Shown here: in pieces, positions 22,135-34,234 of the stretch | Layout: each line of letters begins with the position of its first letter | Numbering within the stretch: position 1 is the stretch's first letter | Source: Rhodocyclaceae bacterium | GTDB lineage: Bacteria; Pseudomonadota; Gammaproteobacteria; Burkholderiales; Rhodocyclaceae | DNA length: 64,000 bases | Reading direction: 5' to 3' | Assembly (NCBI GenBank): GCA_006218025.1 | Contig: VBWA01000023.1 | Location: forward strand, 23,848 to 87,847 | Notes under the pieces: generated by a model | What the model was told of the DNA's origin: nothing | Databases searched by the model: none | What the model saw: only the letters and a program-made list of their open reading frames with translations | Translations under genes and position numbers: made by a program

Positions 22135-23082
22135 ATGCATATTATTCTCGTCTCCGACCGGCTGGCAACTGCCAGAAGCATTACGCTGACCTGGCGCCAT
22201 GCCTTTCTCTTTGCAGGCGCCCTGTTCGGCTCGGTCCTTGTACTGTCTTCGCTGTTTTCCTATGTCACCGTCCGCCATGCGGCGGAAATTCGCCTGCCCT
22301 TCCTGCAGGACATGGTCCGCGCCGTCAATGCCGAAGAGACCCAGCGCTCCAAGGATTTCGTCCGTGAAAACCTCAACGCCATGGCGGTCAAGCTGGGCGA
22401 GATGCAGGCGCAATTGATGCGCCTCGACACCATAGGCGAGCGACTCGCCGCCATGGCAGGCGTCAAGCCCCAGGCACTCAAGGCATTCGACGCCAGCGTC
22501 GATGGCCGTGGCGGTCCGCTGGTGCTGCCCGCAGCGATGTCTTCAACCGACCTGCAGCGCGCGGTCGATGCGCTGGCGAACCAGGTGGAAGCAAAATCCG
22601 ACGCAATTTCGATGATCGAGTCCCAGATGCTGGAGGACCGGATCAGGAAAAGCCTGTTGCCCACCAGCCTGCCGGTCGAGGCCCAATGGAACGCTTCGAC
22701 CTATGGCTGGCGTGTCGATCCCTTCACCGGCGAGCGGGCGATGCACGAAGGCGTCGATTTCGTGGCGAATCCCGGAACCGGCATTCGCGCCGCGGCGGCC
22801 GGAGTCGTCATCAGTTCAGAGCGCCATCCGCAATACGGCAATATGGTCGAAATCGATCACGGCAAGGACCTGACCACGCGCTACGCCCATGCATCGAAGC
22901 TTCTGGTCAAGCCAGGGCAACTGGTCAAACGTGGCCAGAAGATTGCCGAAGTGGGTACCACCGGCCGTTCCACCGGGCCGCACCTTCATTTTGAAGTGCG
23001 CATTCGCGGTCTGGCGCAGAATCCGGATCGATTCCTGCGCATGGCGCAGGCGACGCAGCGGCCGGCTGCGAATCGTCACTGA
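22135..23082 (+). CDS. M23 family metallopeptidase (peptidoglycan hydrolase-like)
   Basis: 315 residues from ATG 22135, preceded by AGGGAGGGAAGGG. One transmembrane helix lies at about residues 21-43, followed by a periplasmic helical region and a C-terminal LytM/M23 domain. Zinc-binding motifs HEGVDF and HLHFEV are intact, so it is likely an active D,D-endopeptidase rather than a degenerate activator. Divergent from dciA (28 nt apart) and followed by a hairpin before secA. Confidence 0.88.
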   Translation: MHIILVSDRLATARSITLTWRHAFLFAGALFGSVLVLSSLFSYVTVRHAAEIRLPFLQDMVRAVNAEETQRSKDFVRENLNAMAVKLGEMQAQLMRLDTIGERLAAMAGVKPQALKAFDASVDGRGGPLVLPAAMSSTDLQRAVDALANQVEAKSDAISMIESQMLEDRIRKSLLPTSLPVEAQWNASTYGWRVDPFTGERAMHEGVDFVANPGTGIRAAAAGVVISSERHPQYGNMVEIDHGKDLTTRYAHASKLLVKPGQLVKRGQKIAEVGTTGRSTGPHLHFEVRIRGLAQNPDRFLRMAQATQRPAANRH

Positions 23083-23087
23083 GCTTC

Positions 23088-23108
23088 CGGGGAGGTCTGA
23101 CCTCCCCG
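23088..23108. terminator. Perfect inverted repeat after the M23 gene
   Basis: CGGGGAGGTC and GACCTCCCCG form 10-bp arms around a single T, starting 6 nt after the stop. It is strong enough for a terminator stem but has no T-tract; a symmetric protein-binding site is an alternative. Confidence 0.45.
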
Positions 23109-23110
23109 CA

Positions 23111-23119
23111 TGCTAAAAT
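23111..23119 (+). promoter_or_regulatory. Possible extended -10 promoter for secA
   Basis: TGC followed by TAAAAT (23114-23119), right after the inverted repeat and about 124 nt before the secA ATG. No clear -35 box is visible. Confidence 0.35.
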
Positions 23120-23182
23120 TCCCTCCTTGTTTTCACGGCCAATTTGCGGCCGCGCACCCCATGATCTCCGGTTTTGGTTCCA

Positions 23183-23210
23183 GCCGAGGCCCGCTTGCGC
23201 GGGCATCGGC
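23183..23210 (+). promoter_or_regulatory. Hairpin in the secA 5' leader
   Basis: GCCGA/TCGGC plus GCCCGC/GCGGGC, with a G-A mismatch between the two helices and a TTGC loop, lies 32 nt upstream of the secA start. It could act as an attenuator or an RNA control element, or be a remnant of a repeat. No SecM-like arrest peptide is seen. Confidence 0.4.
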
Positions 23211-23242
23211 TTTCTCTGAAGCCAGTTTCTGACTGATAAAAA

Positions 23243-25930
<2,688 letters not shown>

Positions 25931-26243
25931 GTTGAGCCAGGAGCGGCACCCGACACTGATCGAGGACGGCGAGTCCGTCCTCATTCTCGACCAGACACGC
26001 TTGCCGCGCGAAGCGGTGATGCTGCGGCTGGCCACCCTGGAAGATGTCGCCCACGCCATTCGCGTCATGCAGGTACGCGGTGCGCCGCTGATCGGAGCTA
26101 CCGCCGCCTACGGCGTGGCACTAGGGCTGACGGACGATGCCGGCGATGCACGTCTCGTCGAGGTGATCGATACGCTTGCCGCGACGCGGCCGACCGCCGT
26201 CAATCTGCATTGGGCCCTGGCACGTATGCGCCGTGTGCTGCAA

Positions 26244-26266
26244 GAGTCGGCGCTGGCGACACGGCG
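26244..26266 (+). repeat. SIM copy in mtnA
   Basis: GAGTCGGCGCTGGCGACA then CGGCG, read as ESALATRR. This same reading ([14 protein letters not shown]) recurs in hrpA and in the second dehydrogenase. Confidence 0.65.
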
Positions 26267-26329
26267 CCAAGCCGCCTGGAACGAAGCGCGCGCCATCGCC
26301 ACGGAAGACAAGGCCGCCAATGCGAAGGG

Positions 26330-26350
26330 GGTGCGCGTGCCGCGCCCCCC
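26330..26350. repeat. GC-rich hairpin at the left side of the mtnA insertion
   Basis: GGGGG(T)GCGCG pairs with CGCGCCCCCC around a TGC loop. It flanks the two-hairpin element, as the extra hairpin does in murE. Confidence 0.45.
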
Positions 26351-26367
26351 AAGGGGAAATCGGACAG

Positions 26368-26427
26368 CCATCCCCCCAGCCCCCTTCCCGGGGAAGGGGG
26401 TGACTATTTCAGGCAGGCTGCGCCTGC
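26368..26427 (-). repeat. Two-hairpin element copy 3 (reverse), breaking mtnA
   Basis: On the plus strand, hairpin 2 pairs CCCCCTTCCC (26380-26389) with GGGAAGGGGG (26391-26400). A 12-nt spacer begins TGAC, then hairpin 1 is GCAGGC-TGC-GCCTGC (26413-26427). Same order and spacing as copies 1 and 2 in reverse. Confidence 0.8.
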
Positions 26428-26979
26428 AATCGTGAATGTCATGACCCATTGCAACGCCGGACGCCTGGCGACCGTTGAACATGGCACGGCGCTCGCGCCG
26501 GTGTATGCGGCGCACGCGGCCGGTTTGCCGGTTCATGTCTGGGTCTCCGAAACGCGACCGCGCAACCAGGGGCTGCTCACCGCCTGGGAACTCGCCGAGA
26601 CCGGCGTGCCGCATACCCTGATTGCCGACAACGCCGCGGGCCTGCTGTTGATGCAGGGCAAGGTCGATCTGGTGATCGTCGGCGCCGACCGCATTGCCGC
26701 CAACGGCGACACGGCGAACAAGGTCGGCACCTATCTCAAGGCACTCGCCGCGCGCGCCCATGGCGTGCCCTTCTATGTCGCGGCGCCGCTGTCGACCATC
26801 GATTTCGCCTGCGCTTCGGGCGCTCAGATACCCATCGAGGAACGCGCCGCGGATGAACTCGGCGCTGGCAACACACCGGTCGCGAACCCGGCTTTCGACG
26901 TGACGCCGGCAGACCTGATCAGCGGCATCATCTCCGAGCGCGGCATTGCCCGGGCCGGCGAGCTTGGGCAGTGGAAGCC

Positions 26980-27624
26980 ATGAGCGATCCCGCCACTGGT
27001 TTGGCCAGCAAGGTGCTCGCCACGGCGCGGGCGATGAACGCCTCGGGCATCAATCGCGGCAGCGCAGGGAATGTCAGCGCGCGCTGCGAAGGCGGCTTTC
27101 TGATCACGCCGACCGGCATGGCCTACGACGACTGCGAGCCTGCCGACATGGTGAAAGTCGGCGCTGATGGTACGCCGACCGGCCGCCGCAAGCCTTCATC
27201 CGAATGGCGTTTCCATCGCGACATCTATGCCGCATGGCCCGAGGCGGGCGCCGTGGTGCATACCCACTCGCCCTTCGCCACCGCGCTGGCCTGCCAGGAG
27301 CAGGGTGTGCCGGCGTTTCATTACATGGTGGCGCGCTTCGGCGGCGCCGACGTGCGCTGCGCCGCGTATGCCACTTTTGGCAGCCAGGAACTGTCGGATG
27401 CCATCATCAGCGCCCTTGCCGGTCGCTGCGCCTGCCTGATGGCGCATCACGGCCTGGTGGTGTTCGGCCGCGACGTGGATCACGCACTGGCCCTGGCGAT
27501 CGAGCTGGAAACTTTGTGCGAGCAGTATTGGCGGGTGCTGCAACTGGGCGCGCCAAAGCTGCTGCCGTCCGACGAAATGACGCGCGTGATCGCGAAGTTC
27601 GCCACCTACGGACAGCAGGACTGA
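26980..27624 (+). CDS. Class II aldolase/adducin family protein (Ald2/MtnB-like)
   Basis: 214 residues from ATG 26980, overlapping the mtnA stop (ATGA). The class II aldolase fold is clear: GNVSAR, TPTGM, KPSSEW, the zinc ligands VHTHS and the C-terminal HHGLVVFG. Next to mtnA two roles fit: methylthioribulose-1-P dehydratase (MtnB), or the aldolase of the DHAP shunt, which cleaves (methylthio)ribulose-1-P to DHAP and an aldehyde. No other mtn genes follow, so I favour the aldolase. L-fuculose-phosphate aldolase is a third possibility. Confidence 0.8.
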   Translation: MSDPATGLASKVLATARAMNASGINRGSAGNVSARCEGGFLITPTGMAYDDCEPADMVKVGADGTPTGRRKPSSEWRFHRDIYAAWPEAGAVVHTHSPFATALACQEQGVPAFHYMVARFGGADVRCAAYATFGSQELSDAIISALAGRCACLMAHHGLVVFGRDVDHALALAIELETLCEQYWRVLQLGAPKLLPSDEMTRVIAKFATYGQQD

Positions 27625-27649
27625 ACAGCCCCGCAGCCCGACGCGCCTC

Positions 27650-28648
<999 letters not shown>

Positions 28649-28780
28649 GGTGGCTGCCGTCGATGGACAAGAAGGCGGGAATTATACCGACCAGGCGTTC
28701 TGGCTTGCGGCAAGGCTACTGCGCCGTGGAGCCCGTCTTTGCTGCTATTCTGGGCGTCATGTCCAGCGCTGGTTGATCGC

Positions 28781-31700
28781 GTGAACGCACTTTCCCTGAA
28801 ATCGATTCTCACTACCGATGTAGTGACTTGCCGCACCGAAGAGGTGCTGGGCGAGGTGCTGCGCGTCATGGAGCGCAATCGGATCAGCTGCGTTGTAGTG
28901 GTCGATGAAGAACGGCGTCCCTGCGGCATTTTCACCGAGCGCGATGCCGTGGCCCTGCTGGCCGCGGACGGGCTTTCTCCGACAAGACCCGTTGGCGAGG
29001 TGATGAGTTGCCGGGTGGTGAGCTTTTCCCTTCCGTTCGATTCGCGCGATGCGTACCGGCTCATGCTGGCGAACGATGTGCGCCATCTGGTGGCCGTGGA
29101 TCCCGGGGGCCGGGTCGCGGGCGTGCTGACCGAGGCGGATCTTCTTGCGGAGTTCGGCGACGTCGATCCGCTCGCTGGCGGCGCATCGCCGGGCGACGCC
29201 CTGCGTCGCGAAGCCGTCGGGTCCGGTGGGCGCGACGGCGAGTTCGGCCGGCACATGATTCTGGGTGGCGTCTTCGACCGCATCGGTGACGGCATTTTCC
29301 TGGTGGACGCCGCGAGCGGTGTCTATGTCGAAGCCAACGACAGGGCTTGCGAGTTTCTTGGCTATTCGCGCGACGAAATTCTTGGCCGCCACGTCTGGGA
29401 GATTTCCACCAGTTTTGCGGATACCGCGGCGTGGCGTGCAAGAAATGCGGATTTGAGCGACAAAGTGCGAGTGGTCAATACCGACTTTCGGCGCCGCGAC
29501 GGCAGCCTGCTCCCGGTCGAGGTTCGCGTTTATCAGGTGCACGATGGCGAGCGCCTGCTGCATGTAGCGATTTTTCGCGACGTCTCGGCCACGCGCAAGA
29601 TCGAAGCCGCGCTGCGCGAGGGCGAACGCTACTATCGGCATGTGATCGACAGCGCCGTCGACGGCTATTTCGCCATGGACCCGCAGCGCCGCTTCATTGA
29701 GGTCAATGACACGCTGTGCACTCTGTTCGGCTATCCACGCGAGGAATGGCTGGGACAAACGCCGATCGGCTTCATCGCCGAGGAGAGCCGTGCCGAGCTG
29801 ATCGCCCAGATGCAGCGCATCGACACCACCGATCGCCGCCGTTATCAACTGCTTGCCCGGCGCAAAGATGGCAGCACATTCCCCATCCTGCTCAACAACA
29901 CGACCCATCGCAACGAGGAGGGCGAGATCGTCGGTTCTTTCGGCTTTATCACCGATCTGACGCCGATTGTCGAAGCGCAGCGCGCCGTGGCCGAATCGGA
30001 GCGCGAGCTGCGCGGAATTCTCGACGACCTGCAGGATACCTACTACCGTACCGACCAGACCGGCACGATCGTGCGCGCTTCGCGCTCCGTCGAACAACTG
30101 CTCGGCTATACGGCGGAGGAGATGCTGGGCCGCAAGCTGGCCGATTTTTACTGCTCGCAGGCCGACCGCGACGAGTTTCTCGCCAGGATGCAGGCCAATG
30201 GCGGACATATCGTCGGTGGCGAGTCGCGCTTGCGGCACAAGGACGGCCACGAGCTGTGGGTACTGACCACGGCGCATTTCATTCGTGACGCCGCCGGCAA
30301 TATCGTCGGCGTCGAGGGCACCACCCGCGACAACACCCGCCAGCGTCGCGCCGAAGAGGAGTTGCGACTGGCGGCAAAGGTGTTCGAGAGCAGCGGCGAA
30401 GCGATCATGATCACCGACGCCGAAGGCTGCATGATCTCGGTTAACCACGCGTTTTCAAGGATTACAGGCTATGCCGCCGCCGATGCCGTCGGCCGCAACG
30501 CCAGCGTGCTGGCGTCAGGCAGGCATGGCCGCGAGTTCTTTGCCGAGATGTGGCGCGAGATGCTCGATTCCGGATACTGGCATGGCGAGATATGGAATCG
30601 GCGCCGCAATGGCGAGGTCTTTCCCGAGTGGCTGGGCATTTCGTCGGTGCGCGATGCGAATGGAAGGATCACGCATTTTGTCGGGATATTCTCCGACATC
30701 AGCGAACGCAAGGCGGCCGAAGCCAAGATCGCGTTTCTCGCCCATCACGATCCGCTGACGGGCCTGCCCAACCGTCTGCTGCTGAAGGATCGCATGGAGC
30801 AGGCCATGGTTCACAGCGAGCGCAGCGGCAACAAGGTGGCGCTGTTGTTTGTCGATCTCGATCGCTTCAAGGCGGTGAATGATGCCTTCGGCCATCCGGT
30901 GGGTGATGCGCTGTTGCGCGATGCGGCGCAGCGACTGCTGGACTGCGTGCGCGACTCCGACACGATCAGCCGTCATGGCGGTGACGAATTTCTGGTGGTG
31001 CTCACGGATATGACCAGTTCCGAAGTGCCGGCCCAGATCGCCGGCAAGATAATGGCGGCGCTGGGCGAACCGTTTCACATTGAAGGGCACGAGGCGACGA
31101 TCTCCGCCTCGGTCGGCATTGCGGTATATCCGGAAGACGGCGCGGCGTTCGACGAGCTGCTGAAGAAGGCCGACATCGCCATGTACCACGCCAAGGAAGC
31201 CGGTCGCAACGCCTTCCGTTTCTACACCGAGCGCATGAACGCAGATGCGCAGGCAAGGCTGGATCTGCACAGCCGCCTGCGCCGCGCGGTTGAGCGCGGG
31301 GAGTTCGTACTGCACTATCAGCCGCTGGTCGATCTGAGGAGCGGCCGCATCGTCGGCGGCGAAGCGCTGCTGCGCTGGCAGAGCCCCGAGCACGGGCTGA
31401 TCGGGCCGGAGCATTTCATTGCCGCCGCTGAGCACAGCGGCCTGATCGTGCCGCTCGGCGAATGGGTGTTGCAGGAAGCCTGCCGTGAGCTCGCGCACTG
31501 GCACGCGCAGGGCTACCTGGAGCTTTCAGTGGCGGTGAATATCTCCGCCATCCAGTTTCGCCGCGGCGATGTCGAGGAGACCGTGCTGCGCGCGCTGGAT
31601 GCCGCAGGCGCGACACCTGCGGCGCTGGAACTGGAACTTACCGAGTCGATCCTGATCGACGGCGCCGAACAGGTGCTGGCGACCATCACGCGCCTGCAGG

Positions 31701-32026
31701 CGCTGGGTGTGAGGCTGGCGATCGACGATTTCGGTACCGGCTATTCCAGCCTCGCCTACCTCAAGCGCTTCGCGGTGGACAAGCTGAAGATCGATCAGTC
31801 ATTCGTCCGCGACATCGTGACCGATCAGGACGACGCGGCGATCGTGCGCGCCGTGATCCAGATGGCCCGCAGCCTCGGCCTGAAGGTGCTGGCCGAAGGC
31901 GTCGAGAGCGAAGCGGTGGCCGCCGAACTGCGCGCCATGGATTGCGATCTGGTGCAGGGCTACCATTTCGGCCGGCCCATGCCGGCCGCAGAATTCCGTC
32001 GCCTGATCGGCACGGAACCGGGCTAG
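28781..32026 (+). CDS. CBS-PAS(x4)-GGDEF-EAL cyclic-di-GMP signalling protein
   Basis: 1081 residues, GTG 28781. Order: a pair of CBS domains (residues ~1-125), four PAS domains (~159-280, 284-405, 410-525, 530-650), GGDEF (~653-815) and EAL (~827-1075). GGDEF is intact at 733-737, with an RDSD inhibitory site five residues before it. EAL is intact at 861-863 and the [10 protein letters not shown] loop is present. Both synthesis and hydrolysis of c-di-GMP are therefore possible. No transmembrane helix is seen, so it is a cytoplasmic sensor; CBS domains may sense adenine nucleotides and PAS domains redox or ligand cues (inference). No good ribosome site is visible, so the start is uncertain. 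Confidence 0.9.
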   Translation: MNALSLKSILTTDVVTCRTEEVLGEVLRVMERNRISCVVVVDEERRPCGIFTERDAVALLAADGLSPTRPVGEVMSCRVVSFSLPFDSRDAYRLMLANDVRHLVAVDPGGRVAGVLTEADLLAEFGDVDPLAGGASPGDALRREAVGSGGRDGEFGRHMILGGVFDRIGDGIFLVDAASGVYVEANDRACEFLGYSRDEILGRHVWEISTSFADTAAWRARNADLSDKVRVVNTDFRRRDGSLLPVEVRVYQVHDGERLLHVAIFRDVSATRKIEAALREGERYYRHVIDSAVDGYFAMDPQRRFIEVNDTLCTLFGYPREEWLGQTPIGFIAEESRAELIAQMQRIDTTDRRRYQLLARRKDGSTFPILLNNTTHRNEEGEIVGSFGFITDLTPIVEAQRAVAESERELRGILDDLQDTYYRTDQTGTIVRASRSVEQLLGYTAEEMLGRKLADFYCSQADRDEFLARMQANGGHIVGGESRLRHKDGHELWVLTTAHFIRDAAGNIVGVEGTTRDNTRQRRAEEELRLAAKVFESSGEAIMITDAEGCMISVNHAFSRITGYAAADAVGRNASVLASGRHGREFFAEMWREMLDSGYWHGEIWNRRRNGEVFPEWLGISSVRDANGRITHFVGIFSDISERKAAEAKIAFLAHHDPLTGLPNRLLLKDRMEQAMVHSERSGNKVALLFVDLDRFKAVNDAFGHPVGDALLRDAAQRLLDCVRDSDTISRHGGDEFLVVLTDMTSSEVPAQIAGKIMAALGEPFHIEGHEATISASVGIAVYPEDGAAFDELLKKADIAMYHAKEAGRNAFRFYTERMNADAQARLDLHSRLRRAVERGEFVLHYQPLVDLRSGRIVGGEALLRWQSPEHGLIGPEHFIAAAEHSGLIVPLGEWVLQEACRELAHWHAQGYLELSVAVNISAIQFRRGDVEETVLRALDAAGATPAALELELTESILIDGAEQVLATITRLQALGVRLAIDDFGTGYSSLAYLKRFAVDKLKIDQSFVRDIVTDQDDAAIVRAVIQMARSLGLKVLAEGVESEAVAAELRAMDCDLVQGYHFGRPMPAAEFRRLIGTEPG

Positions 32027-32030
32027 CCGG

Positions 32031-33791
32031 CTACTTTCCCTTCGTCCACGAATCCTTCAGCGTCACCGCGCGGTTGAACACCGGCGCACCGGCTTTGGAG
32101 TCGAGGCGGTCAGCGACGAAATAGCCGTGGCGCTCGAACTGGAAGCGGTCTTCGGCGGCCGCGTCCTGCAGCGCCGCTTCGAGTTGCGCGGTGATGACGA
32201 CCTTCGAATTCGGGTTGAGATCGGCGATGAAGTCGCTCCCATCCGCGCCGGGTGCCTCGGCGGCGAACAGGCGGTCGTACAGGCGCACTTCGGCGGCATA
32301 GGCGTGCTTCGCCGAGACCCAGTGGATATTGCCCTTGACCTTGTAGTTGTCGGAGCCCGGCGTGCCGGATTTGGAATCGGGCATGTATTCGCAATGTATT
32401 GCCGTGATCCTGCCGTCGGCATCCTTGTCGCAGCCAATGCACTTGATCACGAAGCCGTAGCGCAGGCGCACGGTGTTGCCGGGGAACAGCCGGAAGTAGC
32501 CCTTGGACGGCGCTTCCATGAAGTCCTCGCGCTCGATCCAGAGTTCCTTCGAAAACAGCACCGGGCGCTTGCCCCACTCGGGCTTTTGCGGATGATTGGG
32601 GGCGAGGCATTCTTCTTCCTGCCCTGCCGGGTAGTTGTCGATGACCAGCTTGACCGGATCGAGCACGGCGATGCGGCGCGGCGCCGTTTCGTTGAGGTGC
32701 TCGCGCTGGCATTCTTCCAGCACGCTGATGTCGATCCAGGAATCCGACTTGGTGACGCCGTTCATTTCGTTGAAGCGGCGGAAGGCTTCGGGCGTGAAGC
32801 CGCGGCGGCGCGCCCCGACCAGGGTCGGCAGGCGCGGATCATCCCAGCTGTCGACGTAGCCCTCCTCGACCAGCTGGATCAGCTTGCGCTTGGATAGCAC
32901 GACGTAGGAAAGATTCAGCCGGGCGAATTCGATCTGCTGCGGCAGCGGCGTATTGACGCAATCGAGCTCGGCCAGCCGCGTCAGCAGCCAGTCGTAGAAG
33001 GGGCGCTGATCCTCGAATTCCAGGGTGCAGATGGAGTGGGTGATGTTCTCCAGCGCATCCTCGATGGGATGGGCGTAGGTGTACATCGGATAGATGCACC
33101 AGGTGTCGCCGGTGGCATGGTGGGTGGCGTGGCGGATGCGGTAGATGGCCGGGTCGCGCAGGTTGATGTTGCCCGAGCTCATGTCGACCTTGGCGCGCAG
33201 GATGTGCGTGCCGTCGGCGAACTCGCCGGCCTTCATGCGGCGAAACAAATCGAGATTCTCGGTCGGGGTACGATCCCTGTACGGCGAGTTCTTCCCGGCC
33301 TCGGTCAGCGTGCCGCGGCTGGCACGCATTTCGTCGGCGGATTGCGAATCGACGTAGGCATGGCCGGCTTCGATCAGCCTCTCGGCGAAGTCGTACATCC
33401 ACTGGAAATAGTCGGAGGCGAAATACTGGTTGATCGTGCCCGCATTTTCCCAACTGAAACCCAGCCAATGCACGGCGTCGATGATGGAGTCGACATACTC
33501 CTGCTCTTCCTTTTCCGGATTGGTGTCATCGAAGCGCAAGTGGCAGGCGCCGCCGTAATCCCGCGCCAACCCGAAATTCAGGCAGATCGACTTGGCATGG
33601 CCGAAGTGCAGGTAGCCGTTGGGCTCCGGCGGGAAGCGGGTACGGATTTTTGCCGTGTCGCCAGCGCCGACTTTCTGCTGTGCGGCCGGGCCGGGTTTGC
33701 CCGACCAGTGGCGAGTGGCATAGACATCGGCGGCCAGATCGGCATCAATGATGTGACGAATGAAGTTGGAAGGTTTTTCAATATCAGCCAT
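32031..33791 (-). CDS. glnS: Glutaminyl-tRNA synthetase
   Basis: 586 residues from ATG 33791 (MADIEKPSNF); an upstream ATG at 33806 would add five residues. Class I synthetase with HIGH-like YLHFGHA and KMSKS-like VLSKRKL. Just before TRFPPEPNGYLH there is a linker longer than in E. coli GlnS, part of which (KVGAGDTA) is encoded by a short-motif copy. Its stop is 4 nt from the convergent EAL gene stop. Confidence 0.96.
   Translation of the reverse strand: MADIEKPSNFIRHIIDADLAADVYATRHWSGKPGPAAQQKVGAGDTAKIRTRFPPEPNGYLHFGHAKSICLNFGLARDYGGACHLRFDDTNPEKEEQEYVDSIIDAVHWLGFSWENAGTINQYFASDYFQWMYDFAERLIEAGHAYVDSQSADEMRASRGTLTEAGKNSPYRDRTPTENLDLFRRMKAGEFADGTHILRAKVDMSSGNINLRDPAIYRIRHATHHATGDTWCIYPMYTYAHPIEDALENITHSICTLEFEDQRPFYDWLLTRLAELDCVNTPLPQQIEFARLNLSYVVLSKRKLIQLVEEGYVDSWDDPRLPTLVGARRRGFTPEAFRRFNEMNGVTKSDSWIDISVLEECQREHLNETAPRRIAVLDPVKLVIDNYPAGQEEECLAPNHPQKPEWGKRPVLFSKELWIEREDFMEAPSKGYFRLFPGNTVRLRYGFVIKCIGCDKDADGRITAIHCEYMPDSKSGTPGSDNYKVKGNIHWVSAKHAYAAEVRLYDRLFAAEAPGADGSDFIADLNPNSKVVITAQLEAALQDAAAEDRFQFERHGYFVADRLDSKAGAPVFNRAVTLKDSWTKGK
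33653..33675 (-). repeat. SIM copy in glnS
   Basis: Plus strand CCGTGTCGCCAGCGCCGA then CTTTC. Identical over 23 nt to the copy in argJ (50076-50098), though genes and reading frames differ. Confidence 0.7.
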
Positions 33792-33841
33792 GGTGGCGGT
33801 GGGCATTGCGGCGAAGCTGCAATTCTACCGGCAGGCGTAAA

Positions 33842-34234
33842 ATGACGACAATGAATTGGACAAGTCTTCTCGCCATCGGCGGCGGTGCCGTATTGGGCGC
33901 CTGGCTGCGCTACGGGCTGGGGCTCTGGCTGAATCCGGTGTTCGTCGCCGTGCCGATGGGCACGCTCGCCGCCAACCTGATCGGCGGCTATCTGGTCGGT
34001 GCCGCGGTGATGGTGTTCCACATCAATGCCGAGATGCCGGCCGAACTCAAGCTGTTCTTCATCACCGGCTTCCTCGGCGCGCTGACCACCTTCTCGACTT
34101 TTTCGGCGGAGGTGGTGCACCTGATCCAGAGCGCTCGCTACGGTTGGGCGGCAGGTGCCGCCGCCTTGCACCTGTTCGGTTCGCTCATCATGACCGGGCT
34201 GGGGATTTTCACCATCCACAAGCTGGCGCAATGA
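33842..34234 (+). CDS. crcB: Fluoride-specific ion channel CrcB/Fluc
   Basis: 130 residues, four hydrophobic helices. The conserved GTLAANLIGGYLVG and TTFSTFS (phenylalanine box and Na+ site) motifs identify a Fluc channel, which as a dual-topology dimer exports fluoride. ATG 33842 is preferred; the ATG at 33851 is possible. No fluoride riboswitch is recognisable in the 50-nt gap to glnS. It overlaps hrpA by 4 nt. Confidence 0.93.
   Translation: MTTMNWTSLLAIGGGAVLGAWLRYGLGLWLNPVFVAVPMGTLAANLIGGYLVGAAVMVFHINAEMPAELKLFFITGFLGALTTFSTFSAEVVHLIQSARYGWAAGAAALHLFGSLIMTGLGIFTIHKLAQ

Larger units (their letters stand above)
25932..26983 (+). pseudogene. mtnA: S-methyl-5-thioribose-1-phosphate isomerase MtnA, interrupted by a repeat element
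   Basis: MtnA isomerises methylthioribose-1-P to methylthioribulose-1-P in methylthioadenosine salvage. The first part (TTG 25932) has the family block [14 protein letters not shown] but stops at 26433-26435. The second part, in a different frame, resumes at [14 protein letters not shown] and contains the catalytic Cys (THCNAG) and Asp ([10 protein letters not shown]), ending at 26983. Between them, about 26327-26430, the usual NR.IGEHG region is replaced by a repeat-rich stretch including an inverted two-hairpin element (26368-26427). One polypeptide therefore cannot be made without frameshifting. The catalytic half is otherwise undamaged, so the disruption may be recent. A sequencing or assembly error at the hairpins cannot be excluded. 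Confidence 0.8.

Noticed and set aside
27151..27173. Short-motif copy in the aldolase gene
   Set aside because: Only the core is shared, and the encoded MVKVGADG...KPSSEW is normal family sequence, so it is likely coincidental.
33792..33841. Fluoride riboswitch before crcB
   Set aside because: The gap is only 50 nt and contains no recognisable aptamer core.
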